Assembly (NCBI RefSeq): GCF_023015865.1 | Contig: NZ_JALKBC010000024.1 | Location: forward strand, 1 to 54,524 | Direction: 5' to 3' | From: Arenibacter sp. F26102 | GTDB taxonomy: Bacteria; Bacteroidota; Bacteroidia; Flavobacteriales; Flavobacteriaceae | Length of the DNA stretch: 54,524 bases | In this document: positions 24,676 through 33,970 of the stretch, one piece after another | How the letters are laid out: every line of letters starts with the position of its first letter | How positions within the stretch are numbered: the stretch's first letter is position 1 | Translations under genes and position numbers: made by a program | The notes under the pieces: model-generated | Seen by the model: the letters and a program-made list of their open reading frames with translations, nothing else | Told to the model about the DNA's origin: nothing | The model's database searches: none

Positions 24676-25818
24676 ATGTTTAAAAAAACTACACTAGCCG
24701 TATTGTCGATTGCTTCCTCCTTGGGATTATCATCAACCTTATTGGCACAAAACAACCAACACTCGCAAGATCATACACATCATACACATGAAAATAATGA
24801 TATGGCCCATCATCATGAGCATGGCCCAATGGCCTCGGATGAAATGCCTAAGCAAGCAAAACTGGTCACAGGCCAGGGCGATTATATATTTTCATGGGAT
24901 CAGGAATTAACTGCTGCTTTTCCAGAAGATGCCCATGAATTTGAACCAGGAATGCATGGAGGTTTCAATGAAGATCCAGAAACAGGAATCGTATATACTG
25001 GAATTCCCGGGTATGGCCTGTGTTCCATCAGCCAAGATCTAACAAAGTGGTCCACCTTGGGAACCGATCAGCGCTTGAAGGACAATATTCATGGTATTGT
25101 TTTCTTTGTTCATAAAGGCAAAAAATATTTGGCAGTGGCACAAGAGGGCAAAAGGGTACTTGTATTGACATTGGATGGTAATATTGTGAGTGAAATTTCG
25201 AAGCCCACGGGCACCGAGTTCAAATTTGCCCCTGCCAATGAGTTCTTTGCATCCAAGGACAGCAATTTTGGGGTAACCGATGTAACTTATTTAAATGGTA
25301 CGCTATATGTGGCCCATGGTTATTCCAAAGGAGATTTTGTAATGACTATTAAGGAAAAAGGTGGTGAATGGAGCTGGGCCAAGCTTGCGTGGGGTGGAAA
25401 GGGAGACAATCCTGGTCAGTTTCAGACTGCACATGGGATATATGCCCATGAAAAACATATCCTTGTAGCCAATAGGGCTGCAGGACAGGTAGTGAAATTT
25501 ACTAAGAAAGGAAAGTTTGTGGAAATTTTTAATGATATTCCAGAAAGTAGTCTCATATGTAATGTCTCCTACAAAGATGAACATTACTTCCTAAATGCTT
25601 TGCAGGCTATTGGAGAACAGAAATCAGCTCCGCTATATGTTCATACAGGGGAGAAGTTGGTATCCACAGTAATTCCTGGAGATTTGGATATCCCTGTCTT
25701 GACCAATATTCACCAGGTTTGGCCACACTTTGTCACCAAAAATGGATCAAAACAATTGTATTTGCTTGTCCATGGTTGGAACAAAGGCAAATTTGCTGTC
25801 CTTAAAATGGAAAAATAG
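24676..25818 (+). CDS. Secreted protein with histidine-rich leader and propeller-like body
   Basis: The ATG at 24676 (MFKKTTLAVLSIASSLGLSS, cleavage after LLAQ) is chosen because it gives a proper signal peptide; an upstream ATG at 24622 adds 18 polar residues. After the signal comes a strongly His-rich stretch (HSQDHTHHTHENNDMAHHHE), a likely metal-binding region. The body has repeated strands with GIHGIVF-like NIHGIVFFVHKGKKYLAVAQ, GVTDVTYLNGTLYVAHGYS, QFQTAHGIYAHEKHILVANR and GQVVKFTKKGKFVEIF, typical of NHL-type six-bladed propellers. Function unknown; regulation by the adjacent MarR protein is likely. Confidence 0.7.
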   Translation: MFKKTTLAVLSIASSLGLSSTLLAQNNQHSQDHTHHTHENNDMAHHHEHGPMASDEMPKQAKLVTGQGDYIFSWDQELTAAFPEDAHEFEPGMHGGFNEDPETGIVYTGIPGYGLCSISQDLTKWSTLGTDQRLKDNIHGIVFFVHKGKKYLAVAQEGKRVLVLTLDGNIVSEISKPTGTEFKFAPANEFFASKDSNFGVTDVTYLNGTLYVAHGYSKGDFVMTIKEKGGEWSWAKLAWGGKGDNPGQFQTAHGIYAHEKHILVANRAAGQVVKFTKKGKFVEIFNDIPESSLICNVSYKDEHYFLNALQAIGEQKSAPLYVHTGEKLVSTVIPGDLDIPVLTNIHQVWPHFVTKNGSKQLYLLVHGWNKGKFAVLKMEK

Positions 25819-25823
25819 GAATT

Positions 25824-25853
25824 AAGGCCTCCCTGAAAAGGAGGCCTTTTTTT
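25824..25853 (+). terminator. Rho-independent terminator
   Basis: Perfect 9-bp stem AAGGCCTCC / GGAGGCCTT (25824-25832 and 25840-25848) with a 7-base loop and a run of T. It lies 5 bases after the stop of the His-rich protein gene. The convergent gene ends at 25857, so it may serve both. Confidence 0.9.
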
Positions 25854-25856
25854 AGA

Positions 25857-26861
25857 TTATTTGATAGGGGTCAAAACAATATTGCGATAAGCTACATTAC
25901 CATGGTCTCCTTGCAAATAGATAGGCCCTGGACTTAAAACATCGGAAGACAGGGCACCACCTGTGGGGCCCCAAACGGGTTGATTGTCGATTATTTTCTT
26001 GCCGTTAAAGATTACTGTTACATGTCGGTCTACCAAGGTGATATCAAATGACTGCCATTCACCCGCGGGTTTTTCAGCAGCCATACTTGGTGTGATGCGA
26101 CTATACAGGGCTCCCATATTATGGGAATCCAATTCCTTTCCGTACGAATCCACTACCTGAATTTCATAGAGTCCACGTAAGTAGACCCCACTATTGTTTC
26201 CTTCGGGTACATTGACTTCAAGCTTTAGGTTGAAATCATTAAATTCCTGTAGGGTGCGAATGTTTCCATAGGAAATATGTTCGCCATCTTCTGGTTGAAC
26301 TGGATCGTTCATCAGCGTGCCATCTACGACCTTAAATCCATTGGCCTTTTCAAGATCGATCATTTTCCAGCCGCTTAAGTCCTTTCCATTGAACAATATG
26401 ATAGGTTTGTCAAATTTCACCTTGGACAGGTCCGGCGTATTGGGCATGGGCGGCATACGCTTTCCAGTAAAATTTTTGACGGACACCCCGTTTCCGTCCC
26501 TATTGGGACCACTCATGGTACCCTGCAAGACATCTCCCACTTTTTTGACCTCCAAGGTATAGGTTACCGTATGGCTGCGGTCAGCACTTCTTTTCACCTG
26601 ATTGGTTCTCGTAACAACAAGGGTGTTTTCATCAGCTAGATATACGTTGGCGACCGGGACTACACTACCACCGATCCATAAAAGTTCGGCATCCAAGAAG
26701 CCTTGGTCCTGATGTACGTTTAACCAGCCTGCACCTCCCCCTTCAATGTCGAGCCCCCACATACCCATAAAAGGGTTAGTGGCTTCGGATGGAGCCAAAT
26801 TAACGGCAAGGGCGTTAAAGGCTGTAAATAATGCTATTATAAATGTAAGTGTCCGTTTCAT
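25857..26861 (-). CDS. DUF1080 (3-keto-disaccharide hydrolase-type) secreted protein
   Basis: 334 residues with a signal peptide (MKRTLTFIIALFTAFNALA). Residues about 25-130 form a small beta domain (FMGMWGLDIEGGGAGWLNV, GTMSGPNRDGNGVSVKNFTG). Residues about 150-334 are the DUF1080 jelly roll, recognised by FDKPIILFNGKDLSGWKM, GNIRTLQEFNDFNLKLEV, GNNSGVYLRGLYEIQVVDS, the conserved SGVYLRG...QV core, and GEWQSFDITLVDRHVTV. DUF1080 enzymes are now linked to cleavage of 3-keto-glycosides. In this window a GMC oxidoreductase with its small subunit (51269-53566) could supply such 3-keto sugars. Confidence 0.85.
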   Translation of the reverse strand: MKRTLTFIIALFTAFNALAVNLAPSEATNPFMGMWGLDIEGGGAGWLNVHQDQGFLDAELLWIGGSVVPVANVYLADENTLVVTRTNQVKRSADRSHTVTYTLEVKKVGDVLQGTMSGPNRDGNGVSVKNFTGKRMPPMPNTPDLSKVKFDKPIILFNGKDLSGWKMIDLEKANGFKVVDGTLMNDPVQPEDGEHISYGNIRTLQEFNDFNLKLEVNVPEGNNSGVYLRGLYEIQVVDSYGKELDSHNMGALYSRITPSMAAEKPAGEWQSFDITLVDRHVTVIFNGKKIIDNQPVWGPTGGALSSDVLSPGPIYLQGDHGNVAYRNIVLTPIK

Positions 26862-27091
26862 TCGAGTTGGTTTTAATTCGCGTTAATTTTTTGATATCTA
26901 GGCCGTCAATTATCTCCTGAAGATAATGAAATGTTCTAAAAAAAAGTGCTTTTTCAATGACTTAAGTTCAATCAGAACCCGAGTACAAATACCTGCTGAC
27001 ATTTATTTGAAATTGAATGGCTTTGCCTCAAAATCCAATTTCAGAATAGGGCAGGAGTAAAACCATATAGTCCACTGGCAATACTGAATAG

Positions 27092-27811
27092 CTATTTCTT
27101 TACAAAAACCATACAATGTTGCCAGGGAAGGTTATCTATGTTCCGCTCTAGTTTCATACCGGCAGCCCGCATTTCCTTAACTGCCTGTGCTTCCGTCATT
27201 TTATGAAGTGTTTTTATAGGTACAGTGTCGTCTTCACCGCGATATTCTATCAAAAACATTTTGCCATCGGGCCGTAAAGCCTTTTTAATGGAAGCGATAA
27301 CTTCCACTGGATAATTAAACTCATGGTAAACATCTACAAGCAGCACCTTGTCCACCGAATTTTCCGGTAAGTTTACATTTTTTTCACTTCCTTTTATGAC
27401 CAACACATTCTTAAAACCGCCCTCCTCTTTACGGCGATCGATCTCTGCCAACATCTCATCCTGAATATCAACGGCGTAGATCAGTCCATGCTGGGTCATT
27501 GGAGCCATCTTAAAAACGTGGTAACCGGATCCCGCACCAATGTCGGCAATGACATCCTTGGAATCAATTACCATATTCTTCAATAATGTACTGGTGTTTT
27601 CCTCTTCTTCACGATCCGGACGGTCTAACCATTGCATTCCCTGATACCCCATTACATGGGCAATTTCCCTTCCCATATACCATTTTCCAATACCATTTGG
27701 GTCGCCAGTTTTAAAGATGTAATTACTATTTTGAGTTTTATCCTGGGCAACACCTTGGTTTAAAGTCAATAGAAAAGCGAATAAGAATATAGCATGAACA
27801 ACCTTTTTCAT
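27092..27811 (-). CDS. Secreted class I SAM-dependent methyltransferase
   Basis: 239 residues with an N-terminal signal (MKKVVHAIFLFAFLLTLNQG VAQ), unusual for a methyltransferase. SAM motif I is VIADIGAGSGYHVF (residues 87-100, DIGAGSG), acidic loop VDIQDEM, then KVLLVDVYHEFNYPVEVI and ALRPDGKMFLIEYRGED. The sequence resembles UbiE/arsenite-methyltransferase-like secreted members seen in Bacteroidota and proteobacteria. Where it would obtain SAM in the periplasm is unclear; it may be lipid- or metabolite-directed. Confidence 0.85.
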   Translation of the reverse strand: MKKVVHAIFLFAFLLTLNQGVAQDKTQNSNYIFKTGDPNGIGKWYMGREIAHVMGYQGMQWLDRPDREEEENTSTLLKNMVIDSKDVIADIGAGSGYHVFKMAPMTQHGLIYAVDIQDEMLAEIDRRKEEGGFKNVLVIKGSEKNVNLPENSVDKVLLVDVYHEFNYPVEVIASIKKALRPDGKMFLIEYRGEDDTVPIKTLHKMTEAQAVKEMRAAGMKLERNIDNLPWQHCMVFVKK

Positions 27812-28268
27812 AAGCTACAGCAGTTTAATTTTATAGTACATTAGTTTTTGTCCATATCGTTGCCATTTTTGAATGCATAGTGTTTCCTATGTCAAATGGC
27901 AAGGGGTCCTGAAATCGGAAATGCGAATTCACCTCTGGATTAAAGATAATGGATTGCTGGGATTTTACTTAAGGAAATTGGAACGAAATCTATAAATATC
28001 TTCCTATTACGTTTTCCGTTTATGACCATTTCAGATACCGAGATCGGAATATAAATAAATGTTGCGTCCTCGCCAAGTACCCCTATTTGGATTGGGAACC
28101 AACTGTTTGTTTTGTATAGAGTGTTGAGAGATGGATAGTTAGCCAAACCAAGAACTATTACCCTAGGATATACCTTTTCTAAATTTAATATGAAAATAAA
28201 AAGTCATTCAGAAATTGTGAATATCTATTTTGATAATGGGGGGATAATTTTTTTGTTAAGACCTATTT
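27812..28268. other. Gene-free gap with a weak minus-strand frame
   Basis: An open frame of 68 codons on the minus strand (27940-28146; contains LGEDATFIYIPISVSEMVIN and KIFIDFVPISLSKIPA) looks protein-like but has no recognisable family or start context. It could be a gene fragment. The rest holds the promoters of the flanking divergent genes (27811 and 28293). Confidence 0.3.
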
Positions 28269-28292
28269 TTGGCATCCTTAAAAAAAATAGAT

Positions 28293-28880
28293 ATGAGTCA
28301 GACTTGGTACGAGTGCAAAGTAAAATATAGAAAAATCCATGAAACTGGAGAACAGAAAGTAACTACTGAAACTTATTTATTGGATGCTATATCGTATACC
28401 GAAGCGGAGAGTAGAATAAACGAAGAGATGGCCGCTTATACTAGTGAGGAATTCTTGATTACGAATATAAAGGTTGCGAATTTTTCTGAGGTACATCCTT
28501 TTGAAAATTCAGATCGCTGGTTTAAGTCCAAAGTGTCTTTAATTGCCTTCGATGAAAAAAGTGGTAAGGAAAGAAAAACAAATATCTATTTGTTGGTACA
28601 AGCCAATGATGTAAAGGAGGCTTATGATAACACCATTCAGGCCATGAAAGGTACTATGGGCGATTACACCATTCCTGTAATTTCCGAATCACCCATCATG
28701 GATGTATTTCCTTATTTTTCAGGGGACGAAGGAGACTTGAAAGAATTGGAAAAGTTTAACGCGCTAAAGGATTCAACTTTGGAACCCACCAATGCACTTA
28801 ATGAAGATTTGGAAGCATTGGACACTTTTGAAAACGAAGAAGCCCTGGCAGTAGGAACTTTGGATGGGGAAGAGGACTAG
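28293..28880 (+). CDS. DUF4494 family protein
   Basis: The ATG at 28293 (MSQTWYECKVKYRKIHETGE) is chosen; a TTG eight codons upstream is not needed. The 195 residues match DUF4494, a cytoplasmic Bacteroidota-specific family: YECKVKYRKI, VTTETYLLDAISYTEAESRI, NEEMAAYTSEEFLITNIKVA, WFKSKVSLIAFDEKSGKERK and NIYLLVQANDVKEAYDN. The last 40 residues are very acidic (DLEALDTFENEEALAVGTLD). Function unknown. A strong terminator follows. Confidence 0.88.
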   Translation: MSQTWYECKVKYRKIHETGEQKVTTETYLLDAISYTEAESRINEEMAAYTSEEFLITNIKVANFSEVHPFENSDRWFKSKVSLIAFDEKSGKERKTNIYLLVQANDVKEAYDNTIQAMKGTMGDYTIPVISESPIMDVFPYFSGDEGDLKELEKFNALKDSTLEPTNALNEDLEALDTFENEEALAVGTLDGEED

Positions 28881-28913
28881 TGTAGTCGACCAATACGTTA
28901 ATTATATAACAAG

Positions 28914-28938
28914 GAGGGCTTATTAGCCCTCTTTTTTT
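28914..28938 (+). terminator. Rho-independent terminator
   Basis: 7-bp stem GAGGGCT (28914-28920) / AGCCCTC (28925-28931) with a TATT loop and a run of seven T. Located 33 bases after the DUF4494 stop. Confidence 0.85.
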
Positions 28939-28999
28939 GTTAGCTACACGAATGTTTAAACGCAGTTACATGCCTTATAATCGGAGTGTAATTACTTAA

Positions 29000-29773
29000 T
29001 TATATCAATCCTCCGCCCAGCGCAAGGGATATTATAATAAGCATAGTAGCAACGGTAATCTGTAAAAATTTAAGAGTTACTTTTTTCAGTAACTTATTTC
29101 CAATATAGGCGCCTGCAATTGCCGATAAAGTGGCAAAAATAACCAAGGTCAGATTGTCCATTAATCCAGATTTATTGAACCTTGTTGCATAAACACCCAA
29201 TCGGGTAAAGTCCACAAAGGTTGAAACCACTACCGCTGTTCCTATAAATGTTTCCTTACTTAGACCTACCTTTATAAGAAAAGCACTTCTTAATGCACCT
29301 TGGTTTCCCGAGAGGCCACCAAAAAATCCGCTTAAAGCACCGCCAATTGGCAATTTATTCTTGGCGAAATTCAAATTTTGAAAATAGGGTATTAGGTCCA
29401 TTGAGGCGAATATAATAAGCAATATGGAAATGATGAATTTCACGGGGAAGACTTCAAAAGTCTTTCCGAATAAGTGGTAAACAAATAAAGGCTTGGCATC
29501 TGGTATATGAATCAATACCCAGGCACCGATAAAAGCAAAAATAACGGCCGGAATACCGAATTTGATAAGTACACTCTTTTCGGCGTTTTTACCGACCAGG
29601 AAAATTTTAAAAACATTGTTAAAAAAATGTACCAACCCTGTTAAGGCAATTGCCAACTCAACAGAAAAAAAGAGCATAAATACTGGAGTAAGAATTGTAC
29701 CTAGTCCAAAACCTGAGAAAAAGGTAAGAATGGCAGCCAAGAAGGCGACTATGGATATTAATATTATCTCCAT
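29000..29773 (-). CDS. TauE/SafE (TSUP) family permease
   Basis: 257 residues, nearly all hydrophobic, with about seven to eight membrane segments starting IILISIVAFLAAILTFFSGFG. The hallmark LSGFFGGLSGNQGALRSAFL (second of the two conserved family repeats) and the first repeat SGFGLGTILTPVFMLFF are present. TSUP proteins export or import sulfite, sulfoacetate, taurine-derived anions or related small acids. No substrate-specific neighbour is present. Inner membrane. Confidence 0.88.
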   Translation of the reverse strand: MEIILISIVAFLAAILTFFSGFGLGTILTPVFMLFFSVELAIALTGLVHFFNNVFKIFLVGKNAEKSVLIKFGIPAVIFAFIGAWVLIHIPDAKPLFVYHLFGKTFEVFPVKFIISILLIIFASMDLIPYFQNLNFAKNKLPIGGALSGFFGGLSGNQGALRSAFLIKVGLSKETFIGTAVVVSTFVDFTRLGVYATRFNKSGLMDNLTLVIFATLSAIAGAYIGNKLLKKVTLKFLQITVATMLIIISLALGGGLI

Positions 29774-29849
29774 CTTATTATAGGATTAATTTCTTCTGAA
29801 TTGCATATTACATTATAAGGGTACAGCCAATAATCAGGACCTTGTAAAG

Positions 29850-30320
29850 TTAGGCTTTGTTGTAATGCGTTTTTAAATTTCTAATACCTTCATAGACCAC
29901 TATGCCAACAGCATTTGCCAAGTTTAAACTTCGGATATGTGGGCTATAAATAGGAATATTGTATACATACTCAGAATTTTCTGTGACCATATTTTTGGGT
30001 AAACCGGTTGATTCTTTCCCAAAAATCAGAAACATGTCATCTTTATAGTCAATATCCCAGTAATCTTGAGTCCCATGGCTGGAGAAGTATGCAAAGTGTT
30101 TGCCTTTATTTTTTGCGTAGAAGTCATCAACGCTTTCATAAATGAAGAGGGAAATATTCTTCCAGTAATCCAATCCGGCCCTTTTTAATCTCTTATCACT
30201 TAATTCAAATCCAAATGGTTTTACAAGATGTAAATTTGACCCTGACCCTAAACTTAGTCGACCAATATTTCCTGTATTCATAGGTATCTCTGGTTCAATT
30301 AATACAATATTTAATCCCAT
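29850..30320 (-). CDS. trmL: tRNA (cytidine/uridine-34 2'-O)-methyltransferase
   Basis: 156 residues, the normal size of this SPOUT enzyme. Signatures: LNIVLIEPEIPMNTGNIGRL at the N-terminus, LIFGKESTGLPKNMV (SAM-binding knot, GxEsxGLP) and IPIYSPHIRSLNLANAVGIV, the knot motif with SLNLANA. It methylates the 2'-OH of the wobble base in tRNA-Leu isoacceptors. Stand-alone core gene. Confidence 0.93.
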   Translation of the reverse strand: MGLNIVLIEPEIPMNTGNIGRLSLGSGSNLHLVKPFGFELSDKRLKRAGLDYWKNISLFIYESVDDFYAKNKGKHFAYFSSHGTQDYWDIDYKDDMFLIFGKESTGLPKNMVTENSEYVYNIPIYSPHIRSLNLANAVGIVVYEGIRNLKTHYNKA

Positions 30321-30358
30321 TATTTAATGTTAATGCTATTTAAAGGCCTAGTTATTAT

Positions 30359-30590
30359 ATGTACTTCAGGAGGGAATAAGCGCCTATCGTTCCGTCTTTT
30401 CTGTAGCCAAAGCTTTTGACCGCCTGAATAACAAAGTTGTGCAGGTATGCCTCCTGCCAGAATGCTTTGTCCGGCTGGTTACGGTATACCCGAACTTATG
30501 ATTGGGGTGGGGGCGGGGCTTTGATTTATTTATTAGTTTTTAAATACCAATTAAATTGAATTGGCGAGATTATAAATATAGGTAAAACTT
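30359..30590. repeat. Dispersed repeat R3, copy a
   Basis: The core at 30427-30480 (AATAACAAAGTTGTGCAGGT, then GCCAGAATGCTTTGTCCGGC and TGGTT) recurs at 39375-39427 and, more diverged, at 48729-48812. A G-rich tract follows at 30505-30520. The element ends in TATAAATATAGGTAAA (30571-30586), 28 bases before the 3' end of the next minus-strand gene. The same ending closes the other copies. Confidence 0.75.
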
Positions 30591-30613
30591 GGAATTGAAC
30601 ACCAAAGTCCATA

Positions 30614-31531
30614 TTAACTATGGTCCATGTCAATTAGCCTTTCTGTTGTTTCGGTATTAAATATTTTCCTAAACCTTTGAGGAAATTCGTCTTTTAAATA
30701 GACCTGCTCATTTGTAAATGGATGTATAAAATTTAACGAATAGGCATGTAGGTACAAGCCCTTACCACTTAAAACTAAATCTTCAATTCCATATGTTGCA
30801 TCTCCTAGTATGGGATTGTTGATACTGGACAGATGTTTACGCAATTGATGTCTCCTGCCTGTTCGAGGTTTCAAAAGTACAAGGTTGAGTTTGCCAAATC
30901 TTTTGGAGGAAACAGATTCAATTAATTTATAATTCGATTGTGATTTCTTACCGTCAATTTCTGAAATGATTATTCCTTCATCGTTCATTTCACCAATAGT
31001 TACTGCATAATATGTTTTCTCAACCTTTTTGTCCTCAAACATTCTATTTAAAGCACGTATGCAACTACTGGTTTTCCCCACCAATAAAATACCTGTGGTT
31101 GCATAATCCAATCTATGAACAGGTTGTGGTTTTGTAGCATCAGAGAGAGTACTTCGTTGAATGTTTTGGGCCAAGGCATTGGCAATTGTTTTAAAGCTAT
31201 TGCCACTGACCATAATACCACCAGGTTTATGGATCACTGCCAAATAATCATCCTCAAATAAAACATTAAGAGGAAACAACAGTTTTTTATGGGGACCAAC
31301 TTCTTTTGGAATGGCTAAGCTTATACGCTCACCTCCAATTATTATAGTAGCCGTAGTTGCAATAGCATCATTGACCTTAATAAACTTTTTCTTTAGTGCT
31401 TTTTTTAAGGCTGATTTGGTAAAAGCGGCAATGAAAATTCCAACCCCATATTCCTGTAGACGAATAGGCGAAGGTATTTTGGGCACAATATGTATTTCTG
31501 TAGTACTGATAATGTTTTTATTTTTTGCCAA
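30614..31531 (-). CDS. RluA-family pseudouridine synthase
   Basis: 305 residues: an S4-like N-terminal region (ALKKALKKKFIKVNDAIATT) and the RluA catalytic domain with PVHRLDYATTGILLVGKT, the HRLD catalytic Asp motif. Further on are SNYKLIESV, LVLLKPRTGRRHQLRKHLS (conserved TGRxHQLR) and GDATYG. It converts a uridine to pseudouridine in rRNA or tRNA; which site cannot be decided. Core gene. Confidence 0.92.
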   Translation of the reverse strand: MAKNKNIISTTEIHIVPKIPSPIRLQEYGVGIFIAAFTKSALKKALKKKFIKVNDAIATTATIIIGGERISLAIPKEVGPHKKLLFPLNVLFEDDYLAVIHKPGGIMVSGNSFKTIANALAQNIQRSTLSDATKPQPVHRLDYATTGILLVGKTSSCIRALNRMFEDKKVEKTYYAVTIGEMNDEGIIISEIDGKKSQSNYKLIESVSSKRFGKLNLVLLKPRTGRRHQLRKHLSSINNPILGDATYGIEDLVLSGKGLYLHAYSLNFIHPFTNEQVYLKDEFPQRFRKIFNTETTERLIDMDHS

Positions 31532-31620
31532 GGGCTTACTAAACTGTGATTATATGCAGTTTAGGATTTATTGGTGATAGTATGAATGATTATTCTCTAT
31601 GTTTTATAATGAACAATCCA

Positions 31621-32166
31621 CTAAAACTTTATAAGTGAATATCCTTCGGATTGATAAATGGTCAAGACGGTCATGGCAGATAAAGCCAATTTAATTTCGG
31701 GCAGAATTTCTGACTTTGAAATACCTGCATGAGTTGCGGATTGACCACAGATATACATTTCTACCCTATGTTCTGACAATGTCCGGATTAAATTGGTATT
31801 AGGGTTTTTTATTCCATATTTTCTCATGTAGGCTTCATCCGTGAGCGCATCCTTAGTTGAGGCTCCGTGCAAAACAAACGCAAGTGAGATGTTGGATTCC
31901 TTTACTCCATTTTTGACGTGCATATTTAAATATCGGTGTAGACTGGATATCAAGGAATTTGAAGCTAATGAGTCTTTGGGCATATAGTCTATGTCAAAGA
32001 TGGCCTTTAGGACGAATGTGGAATCTGGAACAAAATCTGCATTTTCAATGTCGTACGTTGCCCCTATTTCGTCAAAAACTGGACCATATTCCGGTTTCGT
32101 GATTTGGCCTAATCCAGTGTTGTAAAAAAGGCTTAAGAAGATTATCGTTAAAATATTTATTTTCAT
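31621..32166 (-). CDS. Secreted DsrE-like protein
   Basis: The ATG at 32166 (MKINILTIIFLSLFYNTGLG) gives a signal peptide; a GTG seven codons earlier is less likely. The mature part has the DsrE/F fold pattern: FVLKAIFDIDYMPKDSLASN, NISLAFVLHGASTKDAL, RTLSEHRVEMYICGQSATHA with a single conserved-position Cys in CGQS, and a C-terminal ALSAMTVLTIYQSEGY. Periplasmic DsrE-like proteins are common in Bacteroidota; a sulfur-relay role is assumed, not shown. Confidence 0.8.
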   Translation of the reverse strand: MKINILTIIFLSLFYNTGLGQITKPEYGPVFDEIGATYDIENADFVPDSTFVLKAIFDIDYMPKDSLASNSLISSLHRYLNMHVKNGVKESNISLAFVLHGASTKDALTDEAYMRKYGIKNPNTNLIRTLSEHRVEMYICGQSATHAGISKSEILPEIKLALSAMTVLTIYQSEGYSLIKF

Positions 32167-32244
32167 ATTCAATATAATTATCACCAAGTGTTTGTATCTA
32201 TTTTAAGCATCTAATTTAGCAATTACAAACCAACTGGCCCGGTT

Positions 32245-33542
32245 TTATGGTGCTGGAGAATATTTGTAAGAAGCTACTTTAGGAAAAAGACGATTTGGAC
32301 GATTCCATTTAATCTTCGCAACAAAAACACTTCCATCGCTACCATATTTTTCAACACCTTCAGGTTGCATCCACTCTGAAACAGTGACCCAAGATTCATC
32401 AGGGGACACATCTGTAATACCAAAATTCCCTAAGCGTGCACCTCTTTCCGGGACAAGAATCTGTTCCGTATCCCTGATCACACATAAATTCTCTGGGTCC
32501 ACCTCTGCCATAAAAAGGGGTGCCCTATGGCGAAATACATGATCGTTGTCCGCCCCTTTACGAGTATAGATCAGAAATAAACCTTCACTATGTGTAACCC
32601 AATGCTGTTGTGTATTGTAACTTCCAAGCTCCGTGCCATCATCAAATGTCCAGGGCTGGTAATTGTCAAAATTCAATCCATCCTTACTCCGTGCCACAAA
32701 GCCTTTTTTATCATTTCGAATGGTCATAAAAAATTATTCTTAAATTTTGTCAATGAAGGTTCTCCCAATCCGCGTGTATCGTCATTTAATTCCAGTTCGG
32801 TTCCATGGGAAAGATATTCCAGTTTTTCTCCATCAAAAGAACACTTACAAATTGTAACCCTTGAATTTTTTCCTTCTGGTCGAAAATATATGGGGAGTAA
32901 GATTTCACCATTTTCCATGTCATAGCGTTGAACGCAACCAGCACCCGCATTATAAAATTTAACTTCATCCGGCATTATTAACTTTTGCCAATCACTCCAT
33001 ACATTTTTGTGCCTATCATAAACTGAATAGGACGTGTTTCTGGGCCTTGGATTTGATATTTTCCAGTTGGGGGTATACGCAACGGTATGCCCTACACCCA
33101 GCAAAGTTTTTGTAGCCGTATGCCATTTTGGTGAAAAGTCGCTTATTGCTACAGGCCGCTCAATACCATCAATTATTTCGAATCGTGGGGCCAATGATTT
33201 CAATTCTTTTGGTGATGTCCAGTTCTTGGCCAGATTATCGGTATCCAATCCATACATTCCGTAGAAAATATCGCTCCCTGCCAGATCCAATTTGTTCATG
33301 GTCATTACCACTTTTGGGGTATTATTTTCACCAGCCTTAGGTACAATCCCCGCCCGGGGATGACACCAGCATCTTTTACCATCAAACAGTTTTGTGGGAA
33401 CATTTAAATCCAGGATATAGTCCAATTCCTCTTTCTTACAACTGTAAAGGGAAGGAATACTGGCCAATGTAATTCCTCCTATCAATGAGGATTTTAGGAA
33501 CTTCCTTCTATTTAAATCATGACCACTTCCTCTGTTTTTCAT
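32245..33542 (-). pseudogene. Secreted exo-alpha-sialidase-like protein, split by a frameshift
   Basis: Two frames (33542-32724 and 32727-32245) overlap by 4 bases and together read as one protein of about 433 residues. The first has a twin-arginine-like leader (NRRKFLKSSLIGG with a following LYSCKK) and Asp-box-like strands ([27 protein letters not shown]). The second begins [20 protein letters not shown] and continues the propeller ([28 protein letters not shown]). Adding one T to the run TTTTTT at about 32725-32731 restores a continuous [19 protein letters not shown] frame. Either a real loss-of-function indel, a phase-variable tract or a sequence error. If intact it would be an exported propeller glycosidase. 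Confidence 0.75.
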
Positions 33543-33970
33543 ATTTTATGTTTGGTATTATTTTTCTTGTCGAAGTAATATTTTTAATTTTTCGCCATCG
33601 GATAATTATGATTTTCGTGAAAATTATAAAAATACACAATCCTTTGAAAAGCCATGTTGCCACAGTTGTATATAGGTTTTGTCAGGCACCGGTTTTCCCG
33701 TTAAAAACTATGGTTACAATATCACATTGATCTGCACAAATTTTAATCTTTAAGAATTTTATTTAACCAATCTGTAACAGCATCTAGATAGGCAGGGTTT
33801 AGTAGTTGAAAATATGGAAATTCTTTATTCAGATAGTTCATTTAAGGATTTGTATCGGCAAAGGTGACGACTTTATAATTACCTAATTAGGATTTTGCCA
33901 ATTGGTAACATACCGTTAGCCTATGGTTTGGTATTCATTTTATTAAGTAATTTATTTCAAATGTAAAAGA
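33543..33970 (-). pseudogene. Gap containing a 32-codon remnant of an alpha/beta-hydrolase C-terminus
   Basis: Minus-strand frame 33841-33743 encodes MNYLNKEFPYFQLLNPAYLD followed by AVTDWLNKILKD. It reads like the final helices of an esterase or BAAT-type hydrolase (FPYF..LNPAYLD...WLNKIL). There is no upstream domain, so it is a leftover. The rest of the gap carries no other recognised feature. Confidence 0.35.

Noticed and set aside
27940..28146. 68-codon minus-strand ORF
   Set aside because: Protein-like hydrophobic pattern, but no family, start signal or conserved neighbour; kept only as a possible fragment in the gap description.
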